This document shows, one piece after another, positions 1 through 12,039 of a DNA stretch of 64,000 nucleotides. Made by a program: the position numbers and the translations under genes. The notes under the pieces were generated by a model. It was not told the DNA's origin and did not search any database. It was given only the letters and a program-made list of their open reading frames with translations. Source of the DNA: Pomphorhynchus laevis (Eukaryota > Acanthocephala > Palaeacanthocephala > Echinorhynchida > Pomphorhynchidae); NCBI GenBank assembly GCA_012934845.2, contig WNNJ02000588.1, positions 186,001 to 250,000 on the forward strand, in the 5' to 3' direction. The first letter of the stretch is position 1. The number at the start of each line of letters is the position of its first letter.

Positions 1-630
1 AAAATTATCACATCAGAAATATAATATTACTTTATTATATTATTCGGTAATTATTACAACAATATAGAATACAACAAAAGTTATGAACGAAACTAATTAT
101 AACTAAATTAAATCAAATGTAATCAATTATATCATACAATAGTTATAAAAATTGAAAAGATACTCTAAATAAAAAAGTTATATATATTGAAATATAATAT
201 ATATATACTTTAAATGATACATTAAATAAAAAAGTTATATATATTGAAATATTAAAATATATATTATATTATATTAAAATATATATTATATTAAAATATA
301 ATATATATACTTTTTATATATAAAAGTATATTTTTAATATATATACTCTTCAATAATAAAAAATGTATATTATAAAACCAAATATTTATAGTAACGTAGA
401 ATTTAACATTGCTATGTAATTTAACATATATGATATAAATATATACTATAACATATCTAGTTATTGTAATTATAACATTTATGATTATATATTTATAATT
501 ATAATTACAATTATAGTATTATAAATTATAATTATAGCAGAATAATATAATACTGTAATATTATATAATTATGTAGTTATTATGAAAATGCTATTAATAA
601 CATATAAAAACTTATTAAAACAAAAGTCAT
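1..630. other. AT-rich DNA without a gene
   Basis: Low-complexity sequence made mostly of TATAT and TTAAAATATA runs, with no open frame worth reporting. It lies downstream of the visible part of the WDR3 gene and may be intronic to it, because that gene is cut at its 3' side and its remaining exons must lie to the left or in another part of this stretch that I could not recognise. Confidence 0.6.
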
Positions 631-800
631 GAGTTCGGATCCGATAAGCACCAGCGTATGGAGTAAACGGATAATAAGGATCGAGACGTGAAATACAGGT
701 CAGGGTCAGCAGCTGATGAGACCAACCCAGGCTGATTAGTAGCGTCCGGCTGTATCATAAATAAGAACAATACCTGTAAGGACAATATCGTGTCACAATC
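631..800 (+). mobile_element. 5'-truncated copy of a tRNA-derived SINE
   Basis: This segment starts inside the tRNA-like head (gttcggatccgataagcacca) and continues through the same body as the copy at 1985-2205: an acgtgaaat block, a ctgatgag block, attagtagcgtcc, ctgtatca, and a tail reading aacctgtaaggacaat...tgtc. The two copies differ at many positions, so neither looks very recent. It is 5'-truncated, as is usual for retroposed SINEs. Confidence 0.6.
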
Positions 801-1171
801 AGAAGAATTTCAGCTCACAGATCCAATCAAGTTAAATTAAAATATTTATTTTTAATTATTTCAAAATACACAGACTCAGTTAAGTGATCCGACTTACTGA
901 AATAGTGACTTTTTAAAACAATTTAAAATTAGTATATTATTTTATCTGTAAAAACATTTACGAATTATTGACTGTTTCTATTTCGCAATAAAAAATAGAT
1001 AATTGAAAATAGATACTCTTTATAAAAAATAGATAATTGAAACTTTAAATAGTTTATGAAGTAATACAAATTTGCAGAATATTATATTTCGTCGTTTTTG
1101 GTTACACTCAAATTCCAGTATTTTTTGTACTTGCATTATGTGTTTGTTTTTTCTTATTAGTTAAATTAAAT
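801..1171. other. AT-rich spacer
   Basis: No gene, exon or repeat that I recognise. It separates the truncated SINE from the tandem array. Confidence 0.5.
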
Positions 1172-1960
1172 TAAATTCATTGCAAACATTCATTAAAAAC
1201 ATTCATCACACATCTAGATAGGTTTCTAATAGATCGTTAGAATACGATTTTCGACCCTTATCAATTTACTCCGTACACTGGTGCTGATCGAATTTGAACT
1301 CAATTGAATCGCGATACATACGTCCTAAGTTCAAATCCAATCAGCACCATTTATAGAGTAAGCAGATAATAATGGTCGAAACGTAAAAACATTCATTGCA
1401 AACATTCATTAAAAACATTCATCACACATCTAGATAGGTTTCTAATAGATCGTTAGAATACGATCCCCTACCCAATACAACAAAAAGGTTTTTTTCGACC
1501 CTTATCAATTTACTCCGTACACTGGTGCTGATCGAATTTGAACTCAGTTGAATCGCGATACATACGTCCTAAGTTCAAATCCAATCAGCACCATTTATAG
1601 AGTAAGCAGATAATAATGATCGAAACGTAAAAACATTCATTGCAAACATTCATTAAAAACATTCATCACACATCTAGATAGGTTTCTAATAGATCATTAG
1701 AATACGATCCCCTACCCAATACAACAAAAGGGTTTTTTCGACCCTTAACAATTTACTCCGTACACTGGTGCTGATCGAATTTGAACTTAGTTGAATCGCG
1801 ATACATACGTCCTAAGTTCAAATCCAATCAGCACCATTTATAGAGTAAGCAGATAATAATGGTCGAAACGTAAAAACATTCATTGCAAACATTCATTAAA
1901 AACATTCATCACACATCTAGATAGGTTTCTAATAGATCGTTAGAATACGATCCCCTACCA
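1172..1960 (+). repeat. Tandem array, about 243-bp unit, containing a tRNA-like palindrome
   Basis: A block starting aaaaacattcattgc recurs at 1385, 1629 and 1872, giving spacings of 244 and 243 bp. A first, shorter unit begins near 1172 and lacks about 31 bp. Each unit holds an inverted repeat: ggtgctgatcgaatttgaac on one side and agttcaaatccaatcagcacc on the other, about 30 bp apart. Both arms match the B-box and acceptor end of the adjacent SINE, once in reverse and once in sense. The units are nearly identical, so the expansion is recent compared with the LINE debris elsewhere in the window. Confidence 0.85.
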
Positions 1961-1984
1961 AAAGCAATATACAGAAATGCATAT

Positions 1985-2205
1985 CTACACCACTGGAGCA
2001 CTCAGCCTAGTGAATGAAGCGTCGCATCGCGATATAGTCGTCCTGAGTTCAAATCCGATCAGCACCAGTGTACGGAGTAAGGGTCGAAACGTGAAATGTA
2101 GGTATGGGTCAACAGCTGATGATACCCACCCAGACTGATTAGTAGCGTCCTGCTGTATCAAAAATTAGGAACAAAACCTGTAAGGATAATGCCATGTCGT
2201 GTCAT
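1985..2205 (+). mobile_element. tRNA-derived SINE, most complete copy
   Basis: The head looks like a tRNA: a D-arm-like cactcagcctagtg (A box region), a T-arm-like gagttcaaatcc (B box, consensus GGTTCGANTCC), and a 3' end reading cagcacca, about 73 bp in all. A body of unrelated sequence follows (ggtcgaaacgtgaaat, ctgatgatacccaccc, attagtagcgtcc, ctgtatca) and ends near gtcgtgtca. That layout is a Pol III SINE. I do not call it a functional tRNA because the cloverleaf stems pair poorly. Confidence 0.6.
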
Positions 2206-2488
2206 ATAAAAACTTACTAAAAGTAGTTATTAATTATTAAATTATTAATAATTCACGAATTATTTGTAGAATAAGCATGAAAATTACAAAAATGCTCTAA
2301 TTTATTTTACAAGAAACGCTTCTCTGTCATACGTTCGTTTTTACTTCAATTTTCAAAAGTTATATAAAATAGAATAAAAAATATTAGATGTAAACATTAG
2401 ATGTGTTTTTAAGAACAAAATTAAGAGCAACAGATTCTAAAACTGATAACTTAAAAGTACAATTTTAAAAACACCAAATTGACAGTAC

Positions 2489-5400
2489 CTTGTTCGGATA
2501 AATGAATATTTGAGATATTGCATTTTCGTGCGCATTCTTCTTGCAATCTATAACAGTCTTCGACACAAGGTTTATAGTGAACAGAGTACCATTCTAAAAC
2601 TTAAAATTGATAGATGTTCATTATCACGTACACTCGGTATATACTTTTGAACCAGCAGTAATGTAATGATTATTAGGTAAAAATGCGATCGAGGTAAGGT
2701 GATCGTCGCATGATATCGTCCGAAAGTTTTGACCCAGATTTCTTAAAGAGAGTTTATTTATACGTAAATTCTGAAATAGCCAAAAACATATAGCAGAAAG
2801 TGCAATATTACGTGTAAATTGTCGAAGGTGATTATTAAATTGTTTAGATCATGAAGGTGATTATTGAACCTTATGGTTGTACAAATACATGAATTTAATG
2901 ACTTAAATTGTGTATCCTTTTTAAGGCTACAATATATCCAATTTAAGACAAAGTAGTATAACTAAGAATTGGAGTGGTCTAAATACATAAAATTATGATA
3001 TAACTTAGTGTTCGTCTTGAATCAATTATTCCGGCACCTCTAATTTAAATATTTATCTTAGAATAACTGTTTTCATATGCAATTTGATAATTACTGTTAG
3101 AATATCATTGGATTTAATGGAAAAATAAGAACTTTATATAAGAAATTTAAAGTATTAAGCCCATAACATACGTATCAACATCACCGTATCTAATTTAATA
3201 TTTCAAAAAATGCCTGTCAATACTTATTTTATATTTTCAAACATTAAGACATCAACATCTGTTTTATTACGATTTTGCTCTACTGTGAATGTTTACAATG
3301 AAGAAAATGGTAAAAAGATGTTAAAATAAAACATATTGTATGATATTTATGAACAATTTAGGTTGATATTTCTTAATTTTATAAATAAAGTATAAATTTA
3401 AAAACTTATTCTAAAATCTGAACTGTTTGTTCATGAGTCTAAGTAAATTCTCGAGGCGACAACTAAAAGGCAAATCTGGGATTTTTAGAAAATGACATAA
3501 CCACACAAAGTTCTACAAAGAAATACAATCCATTTACGGTGTCAAATACATCTCAAACTTGATATTAAGTTTAACAGCTCAAAACATGTTAGATTTTGTC
3601 CGTGAATGATATAATTTGTACTCAAAAGCGTCAAGAACCATACCTATTCCAGATTCTAACGTTCGTATCATCAGTCATCGCAATCATAGTTTCATCAGAA
3701 CTCACATCAATCTTTTTACATGTACGATGACCAGATATTTCGGTAGACAGAGTGAACTTCATTTCACTAGATTTTGTTTGTGTATTTTGGTCGTGTATCT
3801 CTACCGAATTTGATTTTGTAGATATAAGAATCTGTAAATACAAAAAAATAGTAAATAAAAAGAAATTAATTTATGCGAGCTTAAATTAGCAAAACGAAAT
3901 TGTAATTTAATTTATCATAAATCTATTATAAAACACTTGCATTAGGATTTCTACAGAACTTACGAATAACATAATATTGATTAAATTGCAAAAGGTCAAT
4001 AATTTATATCAACAAAACACGTTATGCACTGTTAAGTGTAACTGGTAATACCTTGCCGTTGCATAAATTCGGAATACAAACACTTTGTATTTTAGATTTG
4101 GCCTGTATTGTGCACATCTTCTTGATAATATCTTCAACCTTGGGACTAACCTTAAATATTTTGATAATTATACAAGAACGAATTTAATACCTCCGACTGT
4201 TTGCGTCGATGTTGAAATTTAATCTATTTTTAATTTCATTTGAACTACGAATTTGATAAATATCTAAATTCCGATCGTTGCCCTATAGTTTTGACAACTC
4301 GATATTATTAGTATAGGAAAAAGATCAAATTACGTGAACTGCAAATATAGAATCTGATGCAATCAGTTCGGTGATTCGATTAGATGAAGATGCTGGAACG
4401 GATCCAAGCAATATCATATTAAATCGAGCCTTAAAGTAATCAACGAAATTATAAGTTAGGTCACTACCGAAACCAAATAATCATACAACCAGTAGACTTA
4501 AAACAATCTTAGAAACTCAATTCTCAAAACTTAAATATAAGAAAAAGAAAAAAATATTTTTTAGGATTTAATGTTTCTCAGAAATTAACAAAACTAGCTA
4601 TTATACCACCAAATAAATGTTTTAGAATAATACAAATGCTTTAATAAAATACTTTTATATATAAATATTATATTTATATACAAAATTATATATAGATAAT
4701 AAATATAATGAGGTAAAAATAGGTAAATTAAATAGAAAATATGTAAAAATATTATATTATATTATATATACCATATTATATATACTATAATATACTATAA
4801 TATTTAAATTAAACATTAGCAACACTAATTTATATTTATATTATTTTTTATAGATTACATCGCTTATTTGGTTTTTGAAATATTAACTAAAAAACATGAT
4901 AGCACCTTTTTAGAACGAAGACGTTAATGTATACATTATTATATTTATATTGTAATACATAACTTAATACTAATTCATTTATATTTAATTATTAGCTTAA
5001 ACAATCGCTATTTGAGATAGTAAAAAAATCTCAAATAAAAGTTATATATTATAGGTATAAGCTATTTATATAGCTTATATATATTAGTATTAGCTATTTA
5101 TTTAATTTGTTGTTTGCCAATTCTTATTATATAAAAATTTATATAAAATATATAAAAAATAAAGAATTATTGGATCTGGATCAAAGAAAAGAGGAAATTT
5201 TTGATATTTCTCTAATTTATGCTAGCATCTTCAGAAAATTACGAAGATTCTTTGATCCAGCTCCAATAATTCTTTATCAATAATGGATCATTATCCACTA
5301 AAAATGTTAAAAAATTTTATTATAAAAAGATATTTTTATTTGCCATTTATTATTTGTCGCCAATCGACCTTTGATTTCTAGACAAACAATTTGTCCCCAT

Positions 5401-8400
5401 TTCTCTTAGGGATAAATAAACGAATAAACAGTATCATAATGGTATAATTTAACGAAAAAGAAGAAAAATTATATGATAAAATAAATTTTAAATTATGTCG
5501 AATTTACATCAAATTTAAGGACTAAATAACGGTATTATGTGCATAGGGTAAACTATACTCTTAAAATAAGAAAGGACATTGAAATGTACGATAATTATAC
5601 GACAAGATAAATATGAAATTTTAAATCAAAATCACGGACTCAGAATAACAAAAAGATAATATATTATAATAAATCGATAAATAGAAAAATGCAAAAAATC
5701 AAAAGTGAAAAAATCGAAAATGTGCAAAGTTTAATTTAATCAAGATTAAAATAAAACAACACAATGCTAATATTGTTACCATTGAATCAGTAATAGTGGT
5801 ATTCTGCTGAGTATCGATCAAATCACTATCATTCATGTCGCGATGCTAAATGACAATTTAGTTAATAGAGTATTATGATATTTATTTAATCAGTTATAAA
5901 AATTATATAGAAACATAATTACTAATCGAACGTGGCATTTTTTTTAAAAGTTAAAAAAAGTCTAAATAAAACTTATCAGAAATAGTAAATAATAAAATAT
6001 ATTTTTAATAAAATATATTTTTTAAAATATATTATAAAAATTTGTAATAATTTTAAATTCTGTGGGAATTTTAATTAAAAACATTCCTAATCAGCAATGC
6101 ATAAGTTTTTATTATTAAAAATTAAAGAATGAATGAAAATTGAAAAAAATAAGAAAAAATAAGATGCATAAAAATTAAACAAATTAAAGCTAAAAAATTC
6201 CGTACATAGAATGTATCATCAAAGGCTGGATAGTTTGTACAATGGAATGTGTATACAACAAAATCTTAAGGGATACCCGTGTATCAATGTTTGCGAAGAC
6301 AGCGGTTGTCTTGTTATTCTTGAATATATCCAGTGCTGTTGAGTGTATAAGGAACTAAGATATAATTGTAGGTCAATATCCGATACCTTCGTGTTAAATG
6401 TTGCAATAGCTGGAGTGTGCTTAATATTTATCTTTTTGCGTAAATAATAAACGCTTCATATTGGCATGAGTCCTCAATAGTATGGAAGAGCACTTGAAGA
6501 TACAACGACAATTATCTGCAAGAATACTCGAAGACATTTATTCAGTTAACGAAAGTTGACTAATGTTAAGTCAGACTCTAATATTGGTAAAGCGCATTGA
6601 ATAATCGAGAGCAGCATTATCTTAAAGTAATGAAGAACACCATTAAATGATAAAGAACATCGACTATAATTTAAGCATTGTGTATAATCATAACGCATTA
6701 CATAAACAATACTTTCAACTTGTTAAGACATCTCCCTTAATTTCGTCTGATCATACTGCAAATATTTCCATCTGTATTTCATCAACATGTATGCTTGACC
6801 AAAAGTAATGCTCGATTCTGACATTAACTTTTGATTATACTTTACCTGTTAGCTATATTTGTAAAACTGTTAATTTGTAATTTAATGTAATTTTATGTTG
6901 ATATATAGAGCCACATTAATATGCCAATATTATTTTATTATAATTTATATATTAGTTATATATTAAGTAAAAATAACATAAATAAAATAGATCATTAGAT
7001 ATGAAATATTAATATATTACTAAAATTATATAAGGGAATAATTAAATTAATAAATCGAGCAAATCAAAAATAGACACAATGTGTATACATACGATAGATT
7101 TACAATGATACAATTGAAATTGAAGTGATCCACTTATAGCAATCATATCATCGAACATCAATTTAAAAGTCATAATCTAAACAATTGTTAAAATGGAAAT
7201 TAAACATGAACTAATAAAATAATTCAACCTCTTCGGTGCTTGGACATATTGTTTGAAAACAGTGCTGCAACTCTGTATCCCAGAATCGAATAGTTCGATC
7301 TTTAGAGCTATAAAACACATCAAATCCTAAAACGCGGCGAAAAGAGCAAATTTTAAAGATGCGATATTTTAACTACATTTTTAATTGTTCGTATTTGACA
7401 AACACAAATTGCTACTTTTATAGTAATTTACTAATTCTATACATCATTTAAATTATTTATATTATCAAACATCATTATTGATTTAGAACATCATTGTTAA
7501 TTTTTCTAAAGAAAAATCCATTTATAAAAAAATTTAAATTAATATAAATATAAATTACTATAAATTACTATAAAGTAGAAAATTTCAAATATTTTGATTT
7601 TGGTCTTTACTAAATAATTATTTATTTAAAAATTAATTTATTATGCAAATAAATATATAAAAACATAAATTCATTTATGTTTATTTATGAATTTAAATTT
7701 GTAAATTCTTAAATTTATAAATTTATTATAAATTATATTTTTAAATTCATAAATTTCTTAAAATTTGAAAATCCGGAAGTCAACTTTAATTTTTGCAATG
7801 ATTTGACTACGCAACAGCTTATAGCACTTAATTTTCCTTATTAAGAAAACTTAGTTTTAATGAAAAACTATTCTTTCTTTGTTTGCTTTCAATAAATATT
7901 TTGGTGAATGTTTAAGAGAAAAGAGTAAATCGGAAAATTTAAAGTTTAATGCCTTGTAACCAGAATGCTTAATATCAGGTAACCAGCGTGATCGGATGTA
8001 TTCGATATCAGTTACATAGTGCAAACGAACGCAATCGGCGTTTGCTAAATTCTTCCTTATACAATACATTAGACCAAGATTTATTTCTTAAATAGGTGTG
8101 TAGGTGTGTAACGGTGCCGTGCTGAACACTATATTTATACTGTTGATAAGGGTATTAAGGACGATACACGAGATCACAGAAAGGAACTGATCACGTATTA
8201 CTTATGGACACGAATTACCGCGGCATCAAAACTCTGATCAAACAACCGATTATAATGTGTTCGTTACAGACTGAGAGTTTGCAAACAAACATTTGATGCG
8301 TTCTCTTTAATTTGTTCTTTTTAATCCGTTCTTTAAGATTAAAGGTAAATATTTGGAGCAATACAATATGTCCAGTATGTTCTGCTTTATGCACTGACGT

Positions 8401-9892
8401 TTTTAAAATCCTGAATATGGAGAATTAGCTACTTCTAATTTATGCTTTATCTATTTAATATAATATAAATAGAAAGAAAACATTTTATTGTTAAGCTAAA
8501 GTTCTCTCATATGGTTTTATGTTTTTTAGCATGCACTTGGTCCCGCTTTATGTTGAATAGAGGAACATAACTCAAAATCTGGTAACATAGCAGTTTTTCC
8601 AGATGACCTGTGATCTTAATTCTAATACATCGTATATTATATATTAATCATTCATAAAACTTGAACGATTAATAGAAAAATCTTTCACTCTTTAAAATTT
8701 TCAATTAGAGAAAATCGTAAAATTAAAATATTTTTTAAATTTAAGTTTAATGCAACATACTCAAGTTAACTGATCTAATATGTTGGGTCGATGAATAAGG
8801 ACTGGACCTAATAAGATACCAGTTTATCCTAATGACCACCAATCTTAATTATGATGCATCGTATATTATTTATTAATCAATTAATAAAAATTCATTTTTA
8901 TTTTAAATTTAATCTTTAACATAGCAATTCCTACAAATGACCTATCGTATGTTATTTACGACACATCGGATATTACTTATTAATCAATTTATAAAAATTA
9001 TTTTTTTACAACATCGAGAGTTAATTTGCTGTAAATTATTCTAGTACATCGTATCATTTAAGTACGTACAGTTTTGTAATCTTTTAAAATCAACTATCTA
9101 AATGAAAGATCAAAAAAGTTAATTTAATGAAATATTTGTATTTCTTAATGCGTTTTTGTATGTTCTTTTTTCTTTCTAATTTATGCCTTATCTATTAAAT
9201 ATAATATAAAGGAAACATTAAAATAATTAACTCAAGAATTAGTTAATTAAATAATAAACTCAAAAAAGCGACATTGAAAATTCACCTTGATATTAGCACT
9301 TGGCTTGACTTCATAAATTCTAGATGTGTAACAGCGTCTTTATGACCACGCAATTTGCAGAGGCCTCGTTGATCAATAATATCCCATATGACAATGTCAC
9401 GATCCTAAGTTAAAAATAATGATCAAAATACAAAAATAGATAAACAATGTTGAACATAGACCAATTACCGCGCTACCGGAAGCCAATATCTTTAGATCAG
9501 ACTGGAAAGCAAGAGCACCAATTGACAAGCGATGACCAGTAAGTTGCACGGATGATAAGGTTTTAGAACATATATACAAGGAACCGTCAGAATATGCAAT
9601 TGCCACCTGTAGTTCATTGGAATTAAGTTCGATAATTCTTGTTATCTGAGCTTTGCTTGTAGGTCGATATTGCGATATCTGAATGTTAATTATAAAAGCA
9701 CATACGTGAAGCATGTTTTAAATTTACTATTCTTTCAAGCTTAATATCATAGACATTAGCGAATTCACAACAACAGGTGATCAAAAATCGATCTGGTACA
9801 AAAATGGTATTCGCTCTAGTTCCCGTAACTCCCCCAAAGTAATTGTCCAACTTGTAGCGCAAATAATTCTTTACAATACCTTTAGGTTCCAT
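2489..9892 (-). CDS. WDR3: WDR3/UTP12-type WD40 protein, 5' half, 12 exons
   Basis: WDR3 (yeast Utp12/Dip2) is a nucleolar WD40 protein of the small-subunit processome, needed for 18S rRNA processing. Exons on the minus strand, inferred by splice sites and homology: 9728-9892, 9469-9678, 9286-9404, 7229-7307, 7093-7176, 5780-5845, 4334-4429, 4191-4282, 4052-4145, 3644-3831, 2645-2741, 2489-2593. They sum to 1395 bp and keep one frame for 465 codons, with every junction in phase and bounded by GT and AG. Matches to the family include the start (KNYLRY), WD-repeat ends such as DRDIVIWD, SSKDRTIRFWD and NVRIWNR, and the linker LDIYQIRSS, in the human order. Human WDR3 is about 940 residues, so the second beta-propeller and C-terminal domain are missing; exon 12 ends in a good donor, so the gene continues outside or in unrecognised sequence to the left. 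The exon 7 acceptor is the weakest. The protein is diverged, which suggests a fast-evolving lineage. Confidence 0.88.
5162..5274. mobile_element. MITE with TA target-site duplication, in a WDR3 intron
   Basis: A 113-bp element begins aagaattattggatctgga and ends with the inverse, tccagctccaataattctt, and is flanked on both sides by TA. About 25 bp of each end pair with one mismatch. TA flanks suggest a non-autonomous Tc1/mariner-type element. Related copies lie at 20428-20560 and 20870-21060, sharing ggatcaaag, gatatttc and gctagcatcttcaga. Confidence 0.7.
6200..6690 (-). mobile_element. Degraded LINE fragment (family G) in a WDR3 intron
   Basis: Blocks such as tgctgttgagtgtataagg and ttatcttaaagtaatga are shared, in the same order and orientation, with 40863-41340, where the minus strand reads as the C-terminal part of a non-LTR reverse transcriptase. 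No open frame remains here. It is the older and more decayed of the two copies. Confidence 0.45.
8490..9010. repeat. Cluster of dispersed repeats (ATCGTATAT-TTATTA family)
   Basis: Three partial copies of a repeat containing catcgtatattat, tattaatcaattcataaaa and a block reading aacatagca..tcca.atgacc. They lie at about 8540-8670, 8800-8905 and 8930-9000, inside the 2-kb third intron of WDR3. More copies lie at 21740-21990, 45090-45270 and 45770-45960. The element has no coding capacity and probably is a non-autonomous transposon; its ends are not clear enough to assign a superfamily. Confidence 0.5.
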
Positions 9893-10014
9893 CTGAAATA
9901 AATTTAAAAGTAATTTTGCAGTTTCAAAATGTAAAATTCAAAGTTGCATAAAAATTGTGAATTAATTCTTAACTTAAGTTGAAAATTTGTTTAACTTAAA
10001 TTAAGTTAAAAATC

Positions 10015-10600
10015 TGTCAGTTTCAGATTATTCTTGTCAGTCAAAATTATTTCTGACAGTTCCAGATTAGTCCTGACAGTTCCAGATTATTCCTGACAAT
10101 TACGCTCGCTATTATTGCGAAAGAGTGAAACTTTCGAATTTAAACTTATTAAGTTTAATCTCTTGATAAAAGATCATGTCTAAGCATCTCGTTCTCATAT
10201 ACTCTGTTTCTAATCACGCATCTTCAACATCGGAATGTGTAGATGGTTATACAAGTTTGGAAATAGGATGCGGTTGTAAATACTGTGACGTATTTACACT
10301 TGTTCGAGTTAAATCATCCGACCGCTCATTATATCAACGTAAACCATTTACATGTAGTTTTTGTTCATCAGTACAACTTCTACAGCTATCCTGCTCATCC
10401 ACTTTTGTCTCACACAAACCACTCAGACCGATATTGCTTTTGACGTTTCCCTCGCATTGCTTAAAAATAACCCATTACATTTTAAGATTATAAAAGCTGT
10501 TAGCCCCAACCTCTTTCTTAATCCAACATTTTTCTTAATCCTTCAAAGACACAGGGTTGTCTTTCATAGCACACCTGCAACAATATAAAAAGTTAAAGAG
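10015..10600 (+). mobile_element. LINE family B, 5' end fragment with monomers and ORF1 start
   Basis: Four imperfect copies of a 20-bp unit (ttccagattattcctgacag type) at 10015-10098 are followed by ttacgctcgct and then by ORF1 from 10176. The ORF reads SECVDGYTS, GCGCKYCDVFTLVRVK and FTCSFCSS, the same PHD-type cysteine finger found at the start of the copy at 27427. Sequence similarity stops soon after. The fragment starts about 120 bp upstream of the WDR3 start codon, in the opposite orientation. Confidence 0.75.
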
Positions 10601-10866
10601 AAAATGTTTAGAGGACGTCCACTGAGCAAACACTAAGATTTCTTAAGCACCTAATGTTAAGACTATCGTCCATCGTGCCCATGATTAAGACCATAGGTGT
10701 GTGTCAGACTCGGAGTGGATCAATCTGAGGATGATGTGTTGATGTGAACTTGCGGGATCTGATCTACCAAAGATTAAAAGACGATGGCGAAAATATAATT
10801 CTTGAAAGAACATAAATTTGTTTTATTTAATTTTCTAATGTTAACCATTTCTTCTTTAACTGTATA

Positions 10867-11370
10867 TTTACTTATAAAGATAAAAGGATTTATTTTTACG
10901 TGGCAAATACGTGCCGGCGCATACTTACATGACACGAAGAAAAAATCTAAACCACATGTCGAGGTGGAAACGGTAAAGGTATTTGAATGTGGTAAAGAAA
11001 GAAACTCGGCGGACTCAAGAGGGAGCTGATTCCAGGCAAGTGGAGCGGCGACGAGGCAGGATTGAATACCGTAGTTGTTGGAGTAATTGGGAAGTGGAGT
11101 AAGAGGGAATGACGGGAACGCAGCGATAGAGAGGTGGGGAGAGTGTCGTCTAAGAAAGAGAGGTTGATGAACGATGGAAAGTTGGCAACGATGAGATGAA
11201 AAGTTACGCGAACACGGAGTGGATACGGATGCATATGATGGGCAAGGCGAGTTGAACAAGATATGTGGATGTGTGGTCGAAGCGGCGAAGACGTAGGAGC
11301 ACTCAAACGGCCGAGTTGATGATCATACCACAGCCTTGTTTTTGGGTGCAGGTGCATAGATGTATTCTAG
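10867..11370 (-). mobile_element. LINE family B, 3' end fragment
   Basis: On the minus strand broken frames encode the C-terminal end of a family B reverse transcriptase: a LLRLRRFDHTSTYL-like stretch, then the LSLRSRHSLLLHFP and PLAWNQLP blocks, equivalent to RSCNSLLLHVPNYS and PLSLNHL in the copy at 29761-31371. It ends with a 3' UTR (cacgtatttgccacgt in sense) that also occurs at 53186. Several frameshifts are present. It is in opposite orientation to the ORF1 fragment next to it, so these are separate insertions or an inverted one. Confidence 0.7.
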
Positions 11371-11579
11371 GATATCAACCGCTTCTTATCAAGATAAAAA
11401 GATCGGTTATTCACGTCCAATCTTATTATCAACCCCTCTTAATCGCAGGTGGTTGACTTTAATGACGCTCCTTTACAAAGAAAAGTTAAAGAGACTAGCA
11501 AGCGCATTGCTCTCTTCCATATTGAACAATCAACCATTCCCCTCCTTTCCACATCGAGTAAAATAACTGTAGTGTACCA

Positions 11580-11960
11580 TTACAATTAAATGGTAGACCG
11601 GACTAGACTACATTAAATTTAAAAGTGTACTGAAGAAAGCTAGATGGACCCTGAAATGGGCCCAACGTTTGTCATTAAGTGAGAAAGCTAAGGTGTGCAT
11701 CTGAGGTACCTGGGCAATCTCGTGATTAGTTTTCTTTTATATAGGACCTCTCCTAGAGTAAATACCAAGGTTTCTTAAGCTCTTCATCTCGCAATTACGA
11801 ACCATTGTTCGCCTCGACTGGACCATCAGTTGTGTGAGAGATCATTAGTGGTTCGGACGGAAGGCTGCGCACTAATGTAGGTTAGAGGGATCTGATCCCC
11901 ATTGCCCGACATTATAAAGGACGACTCAACCTATATTGTTGTGTTTTATCATGTTCAACC
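11580..11960 (+). repeat. Retroelement UTR-like debris
   Basis: Two recognisable blocks. Near 11620-11690 a tgaagaaagctagatgg..cccaacgtttg motif resembles the non-coding ends seen in Penelope-like elements. At 11745-11900 the block gagtaaataccaaggtttct, followed by taagctcttcatct, resembles the reverse complement of the 3' UTR of LINE F (55600-55720, 61230-61320). A shorter, similar piece is at 10615-10660. No coding sequence. Confidence 0.3.
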
Positions 11961-12039
11961 TTGCATGTAACATTATTTAACGTTCCTATGTTTATTATTT
12001 AAAAAAATCATTTCTTGATGTTCAATGTAAATTGCACTG

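Noticed and set aside
640-790. Hammerhead ribozyme in the SINE body (ggtcgaaac ... ctgatgagacc)
   Set aside because: The two core motifs occur in permuted order with a possible stem II (gacc/ggtc), but no stem I can form between the cleavage triplet and ctgatga, and stem III has at most one pair. The same holds for the copy at 2080-2130.
1990-2065. Functional tRNA gene
   Set aside because: A- and B-box-like sequences and a terminal cagcacca are present, but the D and anticodon stems do not pair properly and the sequence continues into a repeated SINE body.
7857-8069. Additional WDR3 exon on the minus strand
   Set aside because: A 70-codon open frame lies in the third intron, but exons 3 and 4 join in phase and give a continuous WD repeat without it, and no family similarity is seen.
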